From an uncultured Streptococcus sp. (lineage in GTDB: Bacteria > Bacillota > Bacilli > Lactobacillales > Streptococcaceae): a stretch of 48,010 bases of DNA. Under the pieces are notes generated by a model. That model was not told where the DNA came from. It did not search any database and was given only the letters and a program-made list of their open reading frames with translations. The translations under genes and the position numbers were made by a program. Shown piece by piece: positions 21,544-28,659 of the stretch. Each line of letters opens with the position of its first letter. The first letter of the stretch is position 1. The stretch lies in NCBI GenBank assembly GCA_945864085.1, contig CAMBAD010000008.1, forward strand, positions 1 through 48,010. Direction: 5' to 3'.

Positions 21544-21783
21544 GTAACATGGCAGAATAACAATAAAAGGCAGAATAAACTTATATCCCACCTTTTTGTT
21601 ATGATAAAACTAAAAAAGCCCTTAACTGTTGGCTGGCATACCACACAGGCAGCTTACGACAATACGCAGACACAAACAGAATTACAAGTAGCTTTTTCTA
21701 TACTTAATATAACTCTTTTTGTTAAATAATTCAACTATTTGTGTCTTTTTTGGCGTTTTTTTGTGCTTTTTTTATTTTTATCA
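21544..21783. other. Intergenic stretch between toxin and DUF3800 gene
   Basis: About 240 bases with no convincing gene. A 65-codon open frame at 21532-21729 begins inside the terminator and lacks a ribosome binding site, so I do not call it. The end (21740-21783) is T-rich and may end DUF3800 transcription poorly. Nothing else is recognised. Confidence 0.5.
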
Positions 21784-22476
21784 CTAAAAAAGGTCTATAC
21801 ACTCACACTTTCCAGCTGGGAAGTATTGACAATGTTGTAGGTTAGTTTGTTTTAATTTAGTAAGTAGTTCCAGGTTTTCGGTATAGTCTTGATTTTTTGC
21901 TACTTGCTTAAATATTCTATACAGATGATTTGCGAAAATATCCGCTATTTGTATCATAGTATGATTAGCAGAGTCAAAGAAATCAACTTTTACATCTGAA
22001 ACCCTATCACTTTCTACACATAGTTTTGTCTGTAAATACTCTTCAAGGGCTTTTAAACTTTCAACACTCTTGTTTCTATCGTCTAAGTCTAGTTTTAGTG
22101 GTGTTTGGTCGTTTATGAGCTTGTCAGCTTTTAAAAACATCAGATAATTAAAAGTAATGTTTGGTTTTTCTCTTAGCCGTTGTAATGCATTGTAATTGTC
22201 AAATACCAGGTAATTGAAATGTATATCAGTTTTTGAAATAAGTTGACTAAAAACGTAGTCTTTAAACTCTATTGACATTTGAGAGCCTTTTATTTCTGAT
22301 TTGATGTCTAGTAGTACATCGGGATTGTGTTTTAGGTAATTTACTTTGGCTTTTCTGAATACCCGTTTTACTTTTTCTTTGTTTGTGGCAGTCACACCAG
22401 CAATGATAAAAAAACGGTTATTAGGGGCATTGCTAGTAGTAATGCTTCCTGATTCGTCTAAACTGTAATGTTGCAT
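21784..22476 (-). CDS. DUF3800-family protein (island cargo)
   Basis: The 230-residue protein carries the DUF3800 hallmarks: YSLDESGSI near the N-terminus, FFIIAGVTA at residues 23-31, and the C-terminal HTMIQIADIFANHLYR with a conserved Asp. Acidic residues in these two motifs suggest an RNase H-like nuclease fold, which is inference. The family is uncharacterised and often seen on mobile elements and near defence genes. The gene faces the toxin and is bounded on both sides by copies of the same terminator repeat, so it looks like an inserted cassette. AAAGGAAACC precedes ATG 22476. Confidence 0.8.
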   Translation of the reverse strand: MQHYSLDESGSITTSNAPNNRFFIIAGVTATNKEKVKRVFRKAKVNYLKHNPDVLLDIKSEIKGSQMSIEFKDYVFSQLISKTDIHFNYLVFDNYNALQRLREKPNITFNYLMFLKADKLINDQTPLKLDLDDRNKSVESLKALEEYLQTKLCVESDRVSDVKVDFFDSANHTMIQIADIFANHLYRIFKQVAKNQDYTENLELLTKLKQTNLQHCQYFPAGKCECIDLF

Positions 22477-22500
22477 GGTTTCCTTTCTCTTTGATTTATT

Positions 22501-22531
22501 CCACGCGCCGACCTGCTGGGGTTAGCGTTTT
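22501..22531 (+). repeat. Terminator repeat, copy 2 (beyond DUF3800)
   Basis: This copy matches 21511-21541 except for GGTTAGCG in place of GGTTGGCG. Here it lies between two leftward genes, where its T-run faces the wrong way to terminate either, so it is better read as a duplication border of the DUF3800 cassette than as a working terminator. Confidence 0.75.
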
Positions 22532-23053
22532 TTATGTGTCTTTTCCCGTATCCTCTAACAGTTTTTTTAAATTATATTGGAGTTGTTCTAATGTTTCTAC
22601 CAAAGATGTAAAATAGCTCGCAACATCTCGTAACTCAAATAATTCTTGTAATTCTTGAGGTTCTAAACGTTCATTTTCCATACCTCTTTTTAATTCTTTA
22701 TCAGCAAAATTGTTAAGATATGAAACTTTGTCAGATATTTTTTCATAATCATTATCTAAAATACCGTTTAACAGAGATAATTCAATATTTAATTTTATTC
22801 TAAACTTTCTAAATTCATCTAAATTGTATAAGTCAAGTTGTTTATAGAATTCTTTTTTTACTTTGTCCTCATACCCCAACAAATACCCCACACTTACGCC
22901 GAAATGGTCAGCGAGTTTTTTAGCATTCTTTGTTCTGATAGAGCTTTCTCCATTTTCCCATTTTTGAAGAGTTCGTAAGTTAACCCCAATTTTTTTGGCT
23001 AACTCTTCTTGTGTTAAATTATTTTCTTTTCTCAAAGTTTTTAGCTTATTCAT
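22532..23053 (-). CDS. CI-like transcriptional repressor with XRE domain
   Basis: The 173-residue protein has an N-terminal XRE helix-turn-helix (KTLRKENNLTQEELAKKIGV, then RTLQKWENGES) and a helical C-terminal region of about 100 residues rich in E, L and K. The C-terminus has no S24 peptidase motif, so it is not a RecA-cleaved CI type. This layout fits satellite-island master repressors that are switched by a phage protein. It is divergent from the Cro-like gene with operators between. ATG 23053 is preferred over a TTG at 23062 because AAAGG lies 12 bases upstream. Confidence 0.82.
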   Translation of the reverse strand: MNKLKTLRKENNLTQEELAKKIGVNLRTLQKWENGESSIRTKNAKKLADHFGVSVGYLLGYEDKVKKEFYKQLDLYNLDEFRKFRIKLNIELSLLNGILDNDYEKISDKVSYLNNFADKELKRGMENERLEPQELQELFELRDVASYFTSLVETLEQLQYNLKKLLEDTGKDT

Positions 23054-23078
23054 ATATTTCAACTACCTTTCATGGCAC

Positions 23079-23087
23079 ATTATAACA
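23079..23087 (-). promoter_or_regulatory. Promoter of the repressor gene
   Basis: On the minus strand TGTTATAAT matches the extended -10 consensus. It points leftward to the repressor and has no clear -35. It lies 44 bases from the rightward promoter, the usual arrangement of a lysogeny-type switch. Confidence 0.65.
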
Positions 23088-23125
23088 TAAAAATTAAAAA
23101 TATGAATTATAAAACCGTATTTTTC

Positions 23126-23154
23126 TTGACAACGCCTTTTAAATGCGTTAAAAT
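23126..23154 (+). promoter_or_regulatory. Promoter of the Cro-like gene
   Basis: TTGACA, a 17-base spacer and TAAAAT give a near-consensus rightward promoter. The operator at 23131-23149 fills the spacer. Confidence 0.85.
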
Positions 23155-23189
23155 CTCAAGTGTAACAAAAAACGGCTTTTAAGACCGTA
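23131..23189. promoter_or_regulatory. Two operator palindromes of the genetic switch
   Basis: AACGCCTTTTAAATGCGTT (23131-23149) and AACGGCTTTTAAGACCGTA (23171-23189) share the pattern AACGSCTTTTAARNSCGTW and are spaced 40 bases centre to centre. One covers the promoter spacer; the other lies just before the Cro ribosome binding site. An ACCGT half site is at 23114-23118. A repressor dimer pair would silence rightward transcription. Confidence 0.75.
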
Positions 23190-23204
23190 AAAGGAGGTGT
23201 ATAA

Positions 23205-23393
23205 ATGCTACTAACAGAAGACCATGCTAGAAAAGTACGGCGCAAGCGTGCGGACTTAATGCTAACCAAAAAGGCAACGGCTGAAAAGTTAGGTATTAAG
23301 CCCCAAACCTTGACCAAAGTAGAACAGGGTAACTATGACGCTCCACGTCGTATCTATGAAAGTGTCATAAATTGGCTACTAGAAGATGTGTAA
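23205..23393 (+). CDS. Cro-like XRE regulator
   Basis: The 62-residue protein is a bare helix-turn-helix: KATAEKLGIKPQTLTKVEQG gives recognition and scaffold helices, and NWLLEDV closes the domain. The AAAGGAGG ribosome binding site is strong. It is the first gene of the rightward unit, divergent from the repressor, so it likely counteracts it or autoregulates, as in phage switches. It is too short for any other domain. Confidence 0.8.
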   Translation: MLLTEDHARKVRRKRADLMLTKKATAEKLGIKPQTLTKVEQGNYDAPRRIYESVINWLLEDV

Positions 23394-23459
23394 GTTTTCC
23401 TAACTACCTTTCACACACACTACAGGAAAACGACACAGACAAAGAAAGGAGAAAAAAAC

Positions 23460-23543
23460 ATAGGCGGACTACTTTATCTAACCCTAAAAAAGACAGCTAG
23501 GCACATTCTAGCTATCTTACAATGGCTATTTACTCATGATTGA
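23460..23543 (+). CDS. Candidate 27-residue peptide with non-AUG start (ATA)
   Basis: An excellent AAAGGAG site is followed eight bases later by ATA, not ATG, and an open frame: GGLLYLTLKKTARHILAI then LQWLFTHD. The peptide is hydrophobic and amphipathic. No ATG, GTG or TTG fits that ribosome binding site. Either a rare start codon is used, which suggests regulated low expression, or a small gene has lost its start by mutation. It lies between the Cro-like gene and the next operon. Confidence 0.35.
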   Translation: MGGLLYLTLKKTARHILAILQWLFTHD

Positions 23544-23588
23544 CCATCGACCAAGGGCAATCACGCGCAGAAAAAGAACTAAACACTA

Positions 23589-23611
23589 TTTTAAGGGCGT
23601 AACCCTTAAAA
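23589..23611. repeat. Perfect 9-bp inverted repeat
   Basis: TTTTAAGGG and CCCTTAAAA flank CGTAA. It lies in the 300-base stretch between the Cro-like gene and the replication operon and lacks a T-run, so it may be an operator or an RNA stem rather than a terminator. Confidence 0.5.
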
Positions 23612-23623
23612 CTTCGACCAACG

Positions 23624-23680
23624 ACATAAACAAATGATTAAACAATAATACAGGTTTCCCCACCTAATCCAAAGAATAAA
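23624..23680. promoter_or_regulatory. Composite box before the replication operon
   Basis: ATAAACAAATGATTAAACAA (from 23624) is followed by the 28-bp box at 23653-23680. Both parts also occur at the int start region (20790-20859), but there the first part is on the opposite strand. A shorter copy of the first part lies at 25480-25498. This points to a shared regulator of integration and replication genes. Confidence 0.6.
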
Positions 23681-23712
23681 CGCGCAGGCGCGTGCTAGAA
23701 AGGAAATACAAC

Positions 23713-24003
23713 ATGACCACACTTGAAGAACGCTACTGTATGGAGCGTAGAGCCTTCTTAGGACAACGAGCAACACGCCAAGAATTACTAGACAGGGTTA
23801 TTTACCTTGAACTAATGGTAATGGATACGGCGGACAGTACACTAGATACAGACTTCCCAGAAATGGCAGTCAATACAACACTAGACCATATCGCAAATTT
23901 TGGAGATGAAGCCCTTTACTTACTAGAGAGCCTAGACCATGACGGCGATTATAAAGCCCTTTGGGAGCATACAAAAGACACAGGGGCAGACAATGGCAAG
24001 TAA
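23713..24003 (+). CDS. Island protein of unknown function (96 aa)
   Basis: This is the first gene of the replication operon. The protein is helical and acidic (TLEERYCMERRAFLGQRATR, RVIYLELMVMDTADST, HIANFGDEALYLLESLDHDG). ATG 23713 has GAAAGGA nearby; a GTG at 23692 would include that site. It overlaps the next gene by 11 bases. I do not recognise the family; similar small helical proteins follow cro in streptococcal satellite islands. Confidence 0.65.
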   Translation: MTTLEERYCMERRAFLGQRATRQELLDRVIYLELMVMDTADSTLDTDFPEMAVNTTLDHIANFGDEALYLLESLDHDGDYKALWEHTKDTGADNGK

Positions 24004-24214
24004 ACAACTTGAAGCACTCCTAGAACGTGCTAACAAGTCAGATGAAGAGCTAGACTATATTACCGATTATCTAGCTAGTTTGAATAATGAAGCCATAGAA
24101 ACGACCCTAGCGGGCAAATTTGAAGCCGTCAGCCGTTTCATATGGGAGATACAAGGCTATTTACAAGAAAAACTAAAGGAGAAAATACAAAATGAGCAAG
24201 AAACAGACCTATAA
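23993..24214 (+). CDS. Island protein of unknown function (73 aa)
   Basis: The 73-residue protein is coupled to the previous gene by an 11-base overlap and to the next by a 23-base overlap. It is helical and acidic (SKQLEALLERANKSDEELDY, FEAVSRFIWEIQGYLQEKLK). A frame start at 23939 lies deep inside the preceding gene, so ATG 23993 is chosen. No function can be assigned. Confidence 0.65.
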   Translation: MASKQLEALLERANKSDEELDYITDYLASLNNEAIETTLAGKFEAVSRFIWEIQGYLQEKLKEKIQNEQETDL

Positions 24215-24641
24215 AGAGTTTAAAAAATGGGTAGACGACCAGGTAAACATGGCGGAAGCTATGGGGCTAGATGAAAATAGCGCAGTCTTACCCGATATGG
24301 TGGAACAAAACGCGCAAGCATGGGTACAAATTCAAGAAATGCTAGAAGAACACACCTTACATTATCGAGCAAAGGGCAAGAAACGGAAGAAAGCCCGTAA
24401 AAACTACACTATTAGCCGTAAAAAGTACCTAGATTTACTAAAACAATTATATGAACTGTATGACCTAGCCGAAAAAGTAGAGGACTTTCAGCCCCTTATA
24501 CCGAAAGAAGCAGACAAAAAAGAATTTTGTGAACTATGGGTAGGCTTACAAGAAGGGCTAGGCTACTTACTTTCTGAATACAATAGCACTTTGACAGAAA
24601 AGGAGGTGGAATATATCGAGGGAGATACGGAAGATGACTAA
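24192..24641 (+). CDS. Island protein of unknown function (149 aa)
   Basis: The 149-residue protein has an AAGGAG site upstream of ATG 24192. It is helical with a basic patch in the middle (RAKGKKRKKARKNYTISRKK) between two acidic regions, and ends in EGDTEDD. The Lys/Arg patch could contact nucleic acid. It overlaps the next start by eight bases. I know of no characterised relative. Confidence 0.65.
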   Translation: MSKKQTYKEFKKWVDDQVNMAEAMGLDENSAVLPDMVEQNAQAWVQIQEMLEEHTLHYRAKGKKRKKARKNYTISRKKYLDLLKQLYELYDLAEKVEDFQPLIPKEADKKEFCELWVGLQEGLGYLLSEYNSTLTEKEVEYIEGDTEDD

Positions 24642-25041
24642 AACACCATTTACACAGGAACTACTATTACAGGTTTATGAAGATAATGGGCTAGTTAGCT
24701 TTGATTTACTCCTAGAACGGCTGAAAGGTTGGACGATTGAGGGAATTAAGGCACGTTTTAACCAATGGCGACACCGTGGCATTATCTCCTATAGCTTGCT
24801 GAATGATGAAATTGACGAATTTCAATTCTTAAAAACCAAACGAGAAGAAAAACAAGAAATTACTGAAGGGCGGAAGTTAAAGCTAGACGAGTACTTCAAG
24901 CAAGTTTTGGCAACGGCTGACATTATCAATAAGCCAACCGCAAGCGACACAAACCGCCTAAAAGCTATCCAGCTCCAGCAACAAGCCCTAACCGAAATCC
25001 CTGACGACATTTTCAAAGAATTTTCTGAGGTTTACGCCTAG
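24634..25041 (+). CDS. Island protein of unknown function, winged-helix-like N-terminus
   Basis: The 135-residue protein contains a segment that could be a winged helix: LVSFDLLLERLKGWTIEGIK, then RFNQWRHRGIISYSLL. The C-terminal half is helical (LKLDEYFKQVLATADIINKP, LQQQALTEIPDDIFKEFSEV). It overlaps the previous gene and ends the first block of the operon. A role in replication initiation or regulation is possible but unproven. Confidence 0.62.
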   Translation: MTKTPFTQELLLQVYEDNGLVSFDLLLERLKGWTIEGIKARFNQWRHRGIISYSLLNDEIDEFQFLKTKREEKQEITEGRKLKLDEYFKQVLATADIINKPTASDTNRLKAIQLQQQALTEIPDDIFKEFSEVYA

Positions 25042-25172
25042 AGGGTGTTAAATTCTCAAAAAAAGGTACATTCTAGCGATTTTTTGGAATGGGTAGTATA
25101 AAGATACTAGACAAAGAAAAAACGCCGTATAGACGATTTTAGGCGGTATATTGAACAGAAAGGAAAAAACGA

Positions 25173-25436
25173 ATGACAGAAGCATTATTAAGCGAAAATG
25201 CAAGCCTTGAACTTGTCCGCGGTGCCCTAGCTTTGGCGCGTGAAATGGCAAAGGACGAAATAGAACGGCTAAACAAAAAGCCCCTAAGACAAGGGGAAAT
25301 AATGGAGTTATACGGCTTTGACCATAAATACATGAAGTATTTAAAGTCATGTGGGTTAAGGTCACGTCGTCAAGGGAAGTCTATCTACTATGATGTACGA
25401 GATGTGGACGAAATTTTAGAAAAGTTGAAAGAATGA
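25173..25436 (+). CDS. Excisionase/MerR-like DNA-binding protein
   Basis: The 87-residue protein has a helical N-terminus (LALAREMAKDEIERLNKK) and a C-terminal winged-helix-like unit: PLRQGEIMELYGFDHKYMKY, then LKSCGLRSRRQGKSIYYDVR. That second unit is the pattern of helix-turn-helix excisionase or MerR-type proteins. AAAGGAAAA precedes ATG 25173. Its position between regulatory genes and primase suits an Xis or replication regulator. The 131 bases upstream (25042-25172) carry a possible promoter but no gene. Confidence 0.65.
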   Translation: MTEALLSENASLELVRGALALAREMAKDEIERLNKKPLRQGEIMELYGFDHKYMKYLKSCGLRSRRQGKSIYYDVRDVDEILEKLKE

Positions 25437-25808
25437 AAACAAAAAAGGCTTACACCAGCGACCAAACTGACAAGCCTTCAAATGATTAAACAATAACTAA
25501 GGAAGGGCAACCCCCTGTAAGCCTTTGTTATTGCCTTAATCATACCACAAGCACAATAAGAAGGCAAGTTAATATTATTTATTTCAAAATTTTAAAAATC
25601 AGAGACAGAACACACTAGCTAGGCTATTATTTTGGCACAGGCTTATTAAGTAAGTTTGGAGCGGGCAACCGCTGGGGATAGTCTAGGCTAGTTCCAAAAC
25701 ATGTATAGTAAAAGAAAAATTGTAGACAGGTCAACACAAGGAAAAAGCACGCACCACCACGCGAGCCAATACCAGAAATACAAGAATAAAATACGGAAGG
25801 GGGTCAAA
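25437..25808. other. Structured intergenic region
   Basis: This 372-base stretch has no gene I would call. AAAGGCTTACA (25444-25454) and TGTAAGCCTTT (25516-25526) form an 11-bp perfect inverted repeat 61 bases apart. A copy of AAATGATTAAACAATAA lies between them. Short CTAGGCTA-type motifs recur at 25618-25690. It may hold a promoter and RNA structure for the second operon block. Confidence 0.5.
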
Positions 25809-26108
25809 ATGGACTTAAAAGGAAACGACAAACGTATATATAGCCTAATCGGTGTAGGGATTGAAAAAGCCATCACGGCGCGCCACATAGCACAGCAAAC
25901 CAACCTAGATAAAAGAACGGTTAGGGAATGTGTTAGACGGCTGATAATCAAGCATAAAATAGCAATTATTGGCAACCGCAAAGGCAATCATAAGGGCTAT
26001 TTTATACCAGCCAATCATAGTGAACTTATGGCAGGTATTGGAGCCCTTGAAAAACAAATCGAGGAAGAAAAGAAACGGCTTGAAGTATTGCTAGAAGCCG
26101 AGGTATAG
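25809..26108 (+). CDS. Winged-helix DNA-binding island protein
   Basis: The 99-residue protein starts at ATG 25809, eight bases after AGGGGG; an upstream ATG at 25701 gives a basic extension without a ribosome binding site. Residues 18-55 form a winged helix (KAITARHIAQQTNLDKRTVR, then RLIIKHKIAIIGNRKG), followed by strand and turn (HKGYFIPANHSE) and a C-terminal coiled coil (ALEKQIEEEKKRLEVLLEAE) likely used for dimerisation. This fits a replication or transcription regulator. Confidence 0.72.
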   Translation: MDLKGNDKRIYSLIGVGIEKAITARHIAQQTNLDKRTVRECVRRLIIKHKIAIIGNRKGNHKGYFIPANHSELMAGIGALEKQIEEEKKRLEVLLEAEV

Positions 26109-26129
26109 AAGTTAAGGGAGTAAAACAAC

Positions 26130-26333
26130 ATGCAAGAAATGACAATAGAACAAGCGGTAACACTCATAGCAATCTTTACACCGCTAAACATCTTTCTATG
26201 GTTTAAGGTTGGTTTGGGCAGTTTTCAAGCCCCTAGCAAGCCCCAAAATGTTTCCGAGAGTAAACACCCCAGACAAGCTACAAACGATAACTACGGGGCT
26301 TATATTTGGCTTGCTGGTAAGAGATATAACTAG
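26130..26333 (+). CDS. Small membrane-anchored island protein
   Basis: The 67-residue protein has one hydrophobic helix near the start (AVTLIAIFTPLNIFLWFKVG, residues 9-28) and a polar tail (SESKHPRQATNDNYGAYIWL). The ribosome binding site AAGGGAG is good. It belongs to the primase operon by orientation and spacing. I do not recognise its function; a holin-like or phage-interference peptide is possible but unsupported. Confidence 0.55.
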   Translation: MQEMTIEQAVTLIAIFTPLNIFLWFKVGLGSFQAPSKPQNVSESKHPRQATNDNYGAYIWLAGKRYN

Positions 26334-26344
26334 GAGTTTCAAAA

Positions 26345-26545
26345 ATGAATATTGAAGAAACATTAGAAAACATTAGAAATGAAGACCCCGAAATTTACCA
26401 AGTGATAATAGCTTTTCTTAAGGGAGAAATTTCACGAGATGAAATAGACATTTTTATATCTTTGTCAGATGAGAAAGATAAGGCAGAGTGGATAAAACAA
26501 CAAATAGCAAAACAAAAGAACATAGAAAGGGGAATAGATGTATAG
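26345..26545 (+). CDS. Small acidic island protein
   Basis: The 66-residue acidic, helical protein (NIEETLENIRNEDPEIYQVI, RDEIDIFISLSDEKDKAEWI) has AGGAG eleven bases before ATG 26345 and overlaps the next gene by eight bases. Small acidic proteins in this position may regulate the adjacent replication proteins; there is no direct evidence. Confidence 0.6.
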   Translation: MNIEETLENIRNEDPEIYQVIIAFLKGEISRDEIDIFISLSDEKDKAEWIKQQIAKQKNIERGIDV

Positions 26546-27110
26546 GATTGTAGAAGTGACTATAAAACGTGGGGAACAAATCTTACTAGATTTACTAAAA
26601 GATAATCCGACACGCGCAGTAATGCAAAATAATTTTTTCCGTTTTTACTATTACTTGCCATTTGGTAGTTATATCACACCTTTTAGCCTAAACAATATCA
26701 TTTTGAAAGTATTTGAAGAAATACCAGCCCCGAAAGGTTGGAAACTCATTAGAGATTATCCAATAAGTATCATGAAAACAAGTCTATTAGCAAAGCTAGA
26801 AGACATAGAAAAATATATGTTAGACCAGCAAAGACAGGCAAGCGGGTTATATTTAGATGGTTGGGTGTTTGATACCATCACAAATGGAATTCACACCAAG
26901 GAAGAAACGGCTATTTTTATCAGACAAATGTATCTATATGGCTATGATTTTGAACAAGTAGTAAGTTTATTTACTGCTATTGTGAAAAGGTCAAGCCTAG
27001 CAAGTTACTTCTTAGACATGATGAAACGGCTTTATTTTGCCGAAGATACAGGAAACGCAATAGCATACATTATCAATCAGCAAAAACAAGATACAAAAAT
27101 CATAAGCTAG
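26538..27110 (+). CDS. Island protein upstream of primase, function unknown
   Basis: This 190-residue protein lies directly before the primase-helicase gene with coupled overlap to the previous one. It has aromatic segments (FFRFYYYLPFGSYITPFSLN) and helices (LLAKLEDIEKYMLDQQRQ, HTKEETAIFIRQMYLYGYDF). No catalytic motif is visible. It might be a primase partner or loader; in related islands the gene before the D5-type helicase is commonly part of replication. The assignment stays at context level. Confidence 0.62.
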   Translation: MYRIVEVTIKRGEQILLDLLKDNPTRAVMQNNFFRFYYYLPFGSYITPFSLNNIILKVFEEIPAPKGWKLIRDYPISIMKTSLLAKLEDIEKYMLDQQRQASGLYLDGWVFDTITNGIHTKEETAIFIRQMYLYGYDFEQVVSLFTAIVKRSSLASYFLDMMKRLYFAEDTGNAIAYIINQQKQDTKIIS

Positions 27111-27124
27111 ACCATAGAAAGAAG

Positions 27125-28657
27125 GTGGGGAGTATTACACAGTATGAAAGACAAACAACAGGAGAAACGCCATATAATGCGCGTGATATACGGCTTATAA
27201 CGTTTAAAGGTTGGCAAGGTAAGGTATTTCAATTTGTCCAACACAAGCAGGAAGAACTCTATAGAAAGCTATTAGAAGACGGTTTAGACGATAAGCAGGC
27301 ACAAGCAGAAATTAAAAAGCCTATTCCACCTTTGATAGTTGCCGATTATATGGCGGAATTGCTGACAGTTTGCAGAATTGAAAGCGATGAGGGTACAAAA
27401 CCCGTTTATTTTTATAATCCTGATGAGGGAATTTATATCAATGATAGGGAATTTTTAAAAGACTTTATAAGCATTATAGAGCCACGGCACAACGAAAAAA
27501 GGGCTAGCGATTGTATTTACCACTTAACCCGAAAAGCACCGCATAGGAAGGCGGAAAACGCCCCACATTTGATAATAGTTGGCAATGGTATCTACAACCG
27601 CAAGACAAGGAAATTAGATCCATTTACAGAAACAAGGGTATTCACTCACAAGATACAAACCAACTACAATCCTCGCGCCACAAGTCCAACTATAAAGGGC
27701 TGGGAGTTTAAGGAATGGCTATTAGATTTATTTAATGGAGATAAAGAACTTTATCAGTTATCACTTCAACTACTCAACGCCGTTGTACGTGGAGAAAGTT
27801 ACGCTAAAATGTTTTGGTTTGTAGGAGAAGGCGGAACAGGAAAAGGAACACTACAAGAGTTATTTATCAACCTAATAGGACGGCAGAATATAGCAAGTAT
27901 TAAGATAACGGATTTAGATGTTAATAACCGCTTTACACTAGCCCAAGCAATCGGCAAACAAGCCATAATAGGCGACGATGTGCAAGCTGGGGCAGTTATT
28001 CGAGATACTTCCAAACTATTTAGCCTAGTTGGTGGGGACACTGTAACGGTTGAGAAAAAGGGGAAAGACGCTTACAGCACCTTTATAAAAACCGTGGTCA
28101 TTCAATCAACAAACACACTACCAAAGATTAGGGGAGATTATCACGCTATACGGCGTAGAATGGTTATTTTACCCTTTAATAAGCACTTTAAGGGGAAACC
28201 TAACCGAGCAATTAAAAACGATTATATCACGCGCCCTAGCGTCCTAGAATACGTGTTAAAAACAGTTATCGACCTAGATTTTAAGGACTTTATAGAGCCG
28301 AGCAAGTCTATAGATTTACTAGATGAATACCAGGAAGCAATAGACCCTGTTTTAGCATTTTCACAAAATCTATTTACTAATTTACATTCTACGTTTATTC
28401 CTAATGATTGGGTATGGTGGTACTTTACAGGCTTTGCAGATTACCACAATTTTCAACATAATTTCAGTAGTCAAGGTTTTCATACTCATTTTCCGCAATA
28501 TTTACCTGATGACTGGGAAAAAATGGCTTATCCTATCAGTCTACCAAGAGGGTCAGACCTTCCCAAAGGTTTCTACCCCAAGGAAGACCAGCCCCATTAT
28601 TTACCCCTATATGTGCCAATCAAAGGGAAGGCGCAGAGGGGCTATAAGAAGAAATAA
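27125..28657 (+). CDS. D5/P4-type primase-helicase
   Basis: The roughly 510-residue protein would melt the island origin and unwind DNA. The superfamily 3 helicase domain has Walker A GEGGTGKGT at about residues 233-241, Walker B AIIGDD near 281, and the sensor VIQSTNTLPKIRGDYHAIRR near 322-341. The N-terminal part (residues 1-200) matches the D5_N region before the helicase. Start choice is uncertain: GTG 27125 is flush with AGAAGG, while ATT 27134 would have ideal spacing from AAGAAGGTGG. It lies directly next to the iteron array. Confidence 0.88.
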   Translation: MGSITQYERQTTGETPYNARDIRLITFKGWQGKVFQFVQHKQEELYRKLLEDGLDDKQAQAEIKKPIPPLIVADYMAELLTVCRIESDEGTKPVYFYNPDEGIYINDREFLKDFISIIEPRHNEKRASDCIYHLTRKAPHRKAENAPHLIIVGNGIYNRKTRKLDPFTETRVFTHKIQTNYNPRATSPTIKGWEFKEWLLDLFNGDKELYQLSLQLLNAVVRGESYAKMFWFVGEGGTGKGTLQELFINLIGRQNIASIKITDLDVNNRFTLAQAIGKQAIIGDDVQAGAVIRDTSKLFSLVGGDTVTVEKKGKDAYSTFIKTVVIQSTNTLPKIRGDYHAIRRRMVILPFNKHFKGKPNRAIKNDYITRPSVLEYVLKTVIDLDFKDFIEPSKSIDLLDEYQEAIDPVLAFSQNLFTNLHSTFIPNDWVWWYFTGFADYHNFQHNFSSQGFHTHFPQYLPDDWEKMAYPISLPRGSDLPKGFYPKEDQPHYLPLYVPIKGKAQRGYKKK

Positions 28658-28659
28658 GT

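Noticed and set aside
21532..21729. A 65-codon frame between the RelE remnant and the DUF3800 gene
   Set aside because: It starts inside a terminator hairpin and has no ribosome binding site; its composition is not protein-like.
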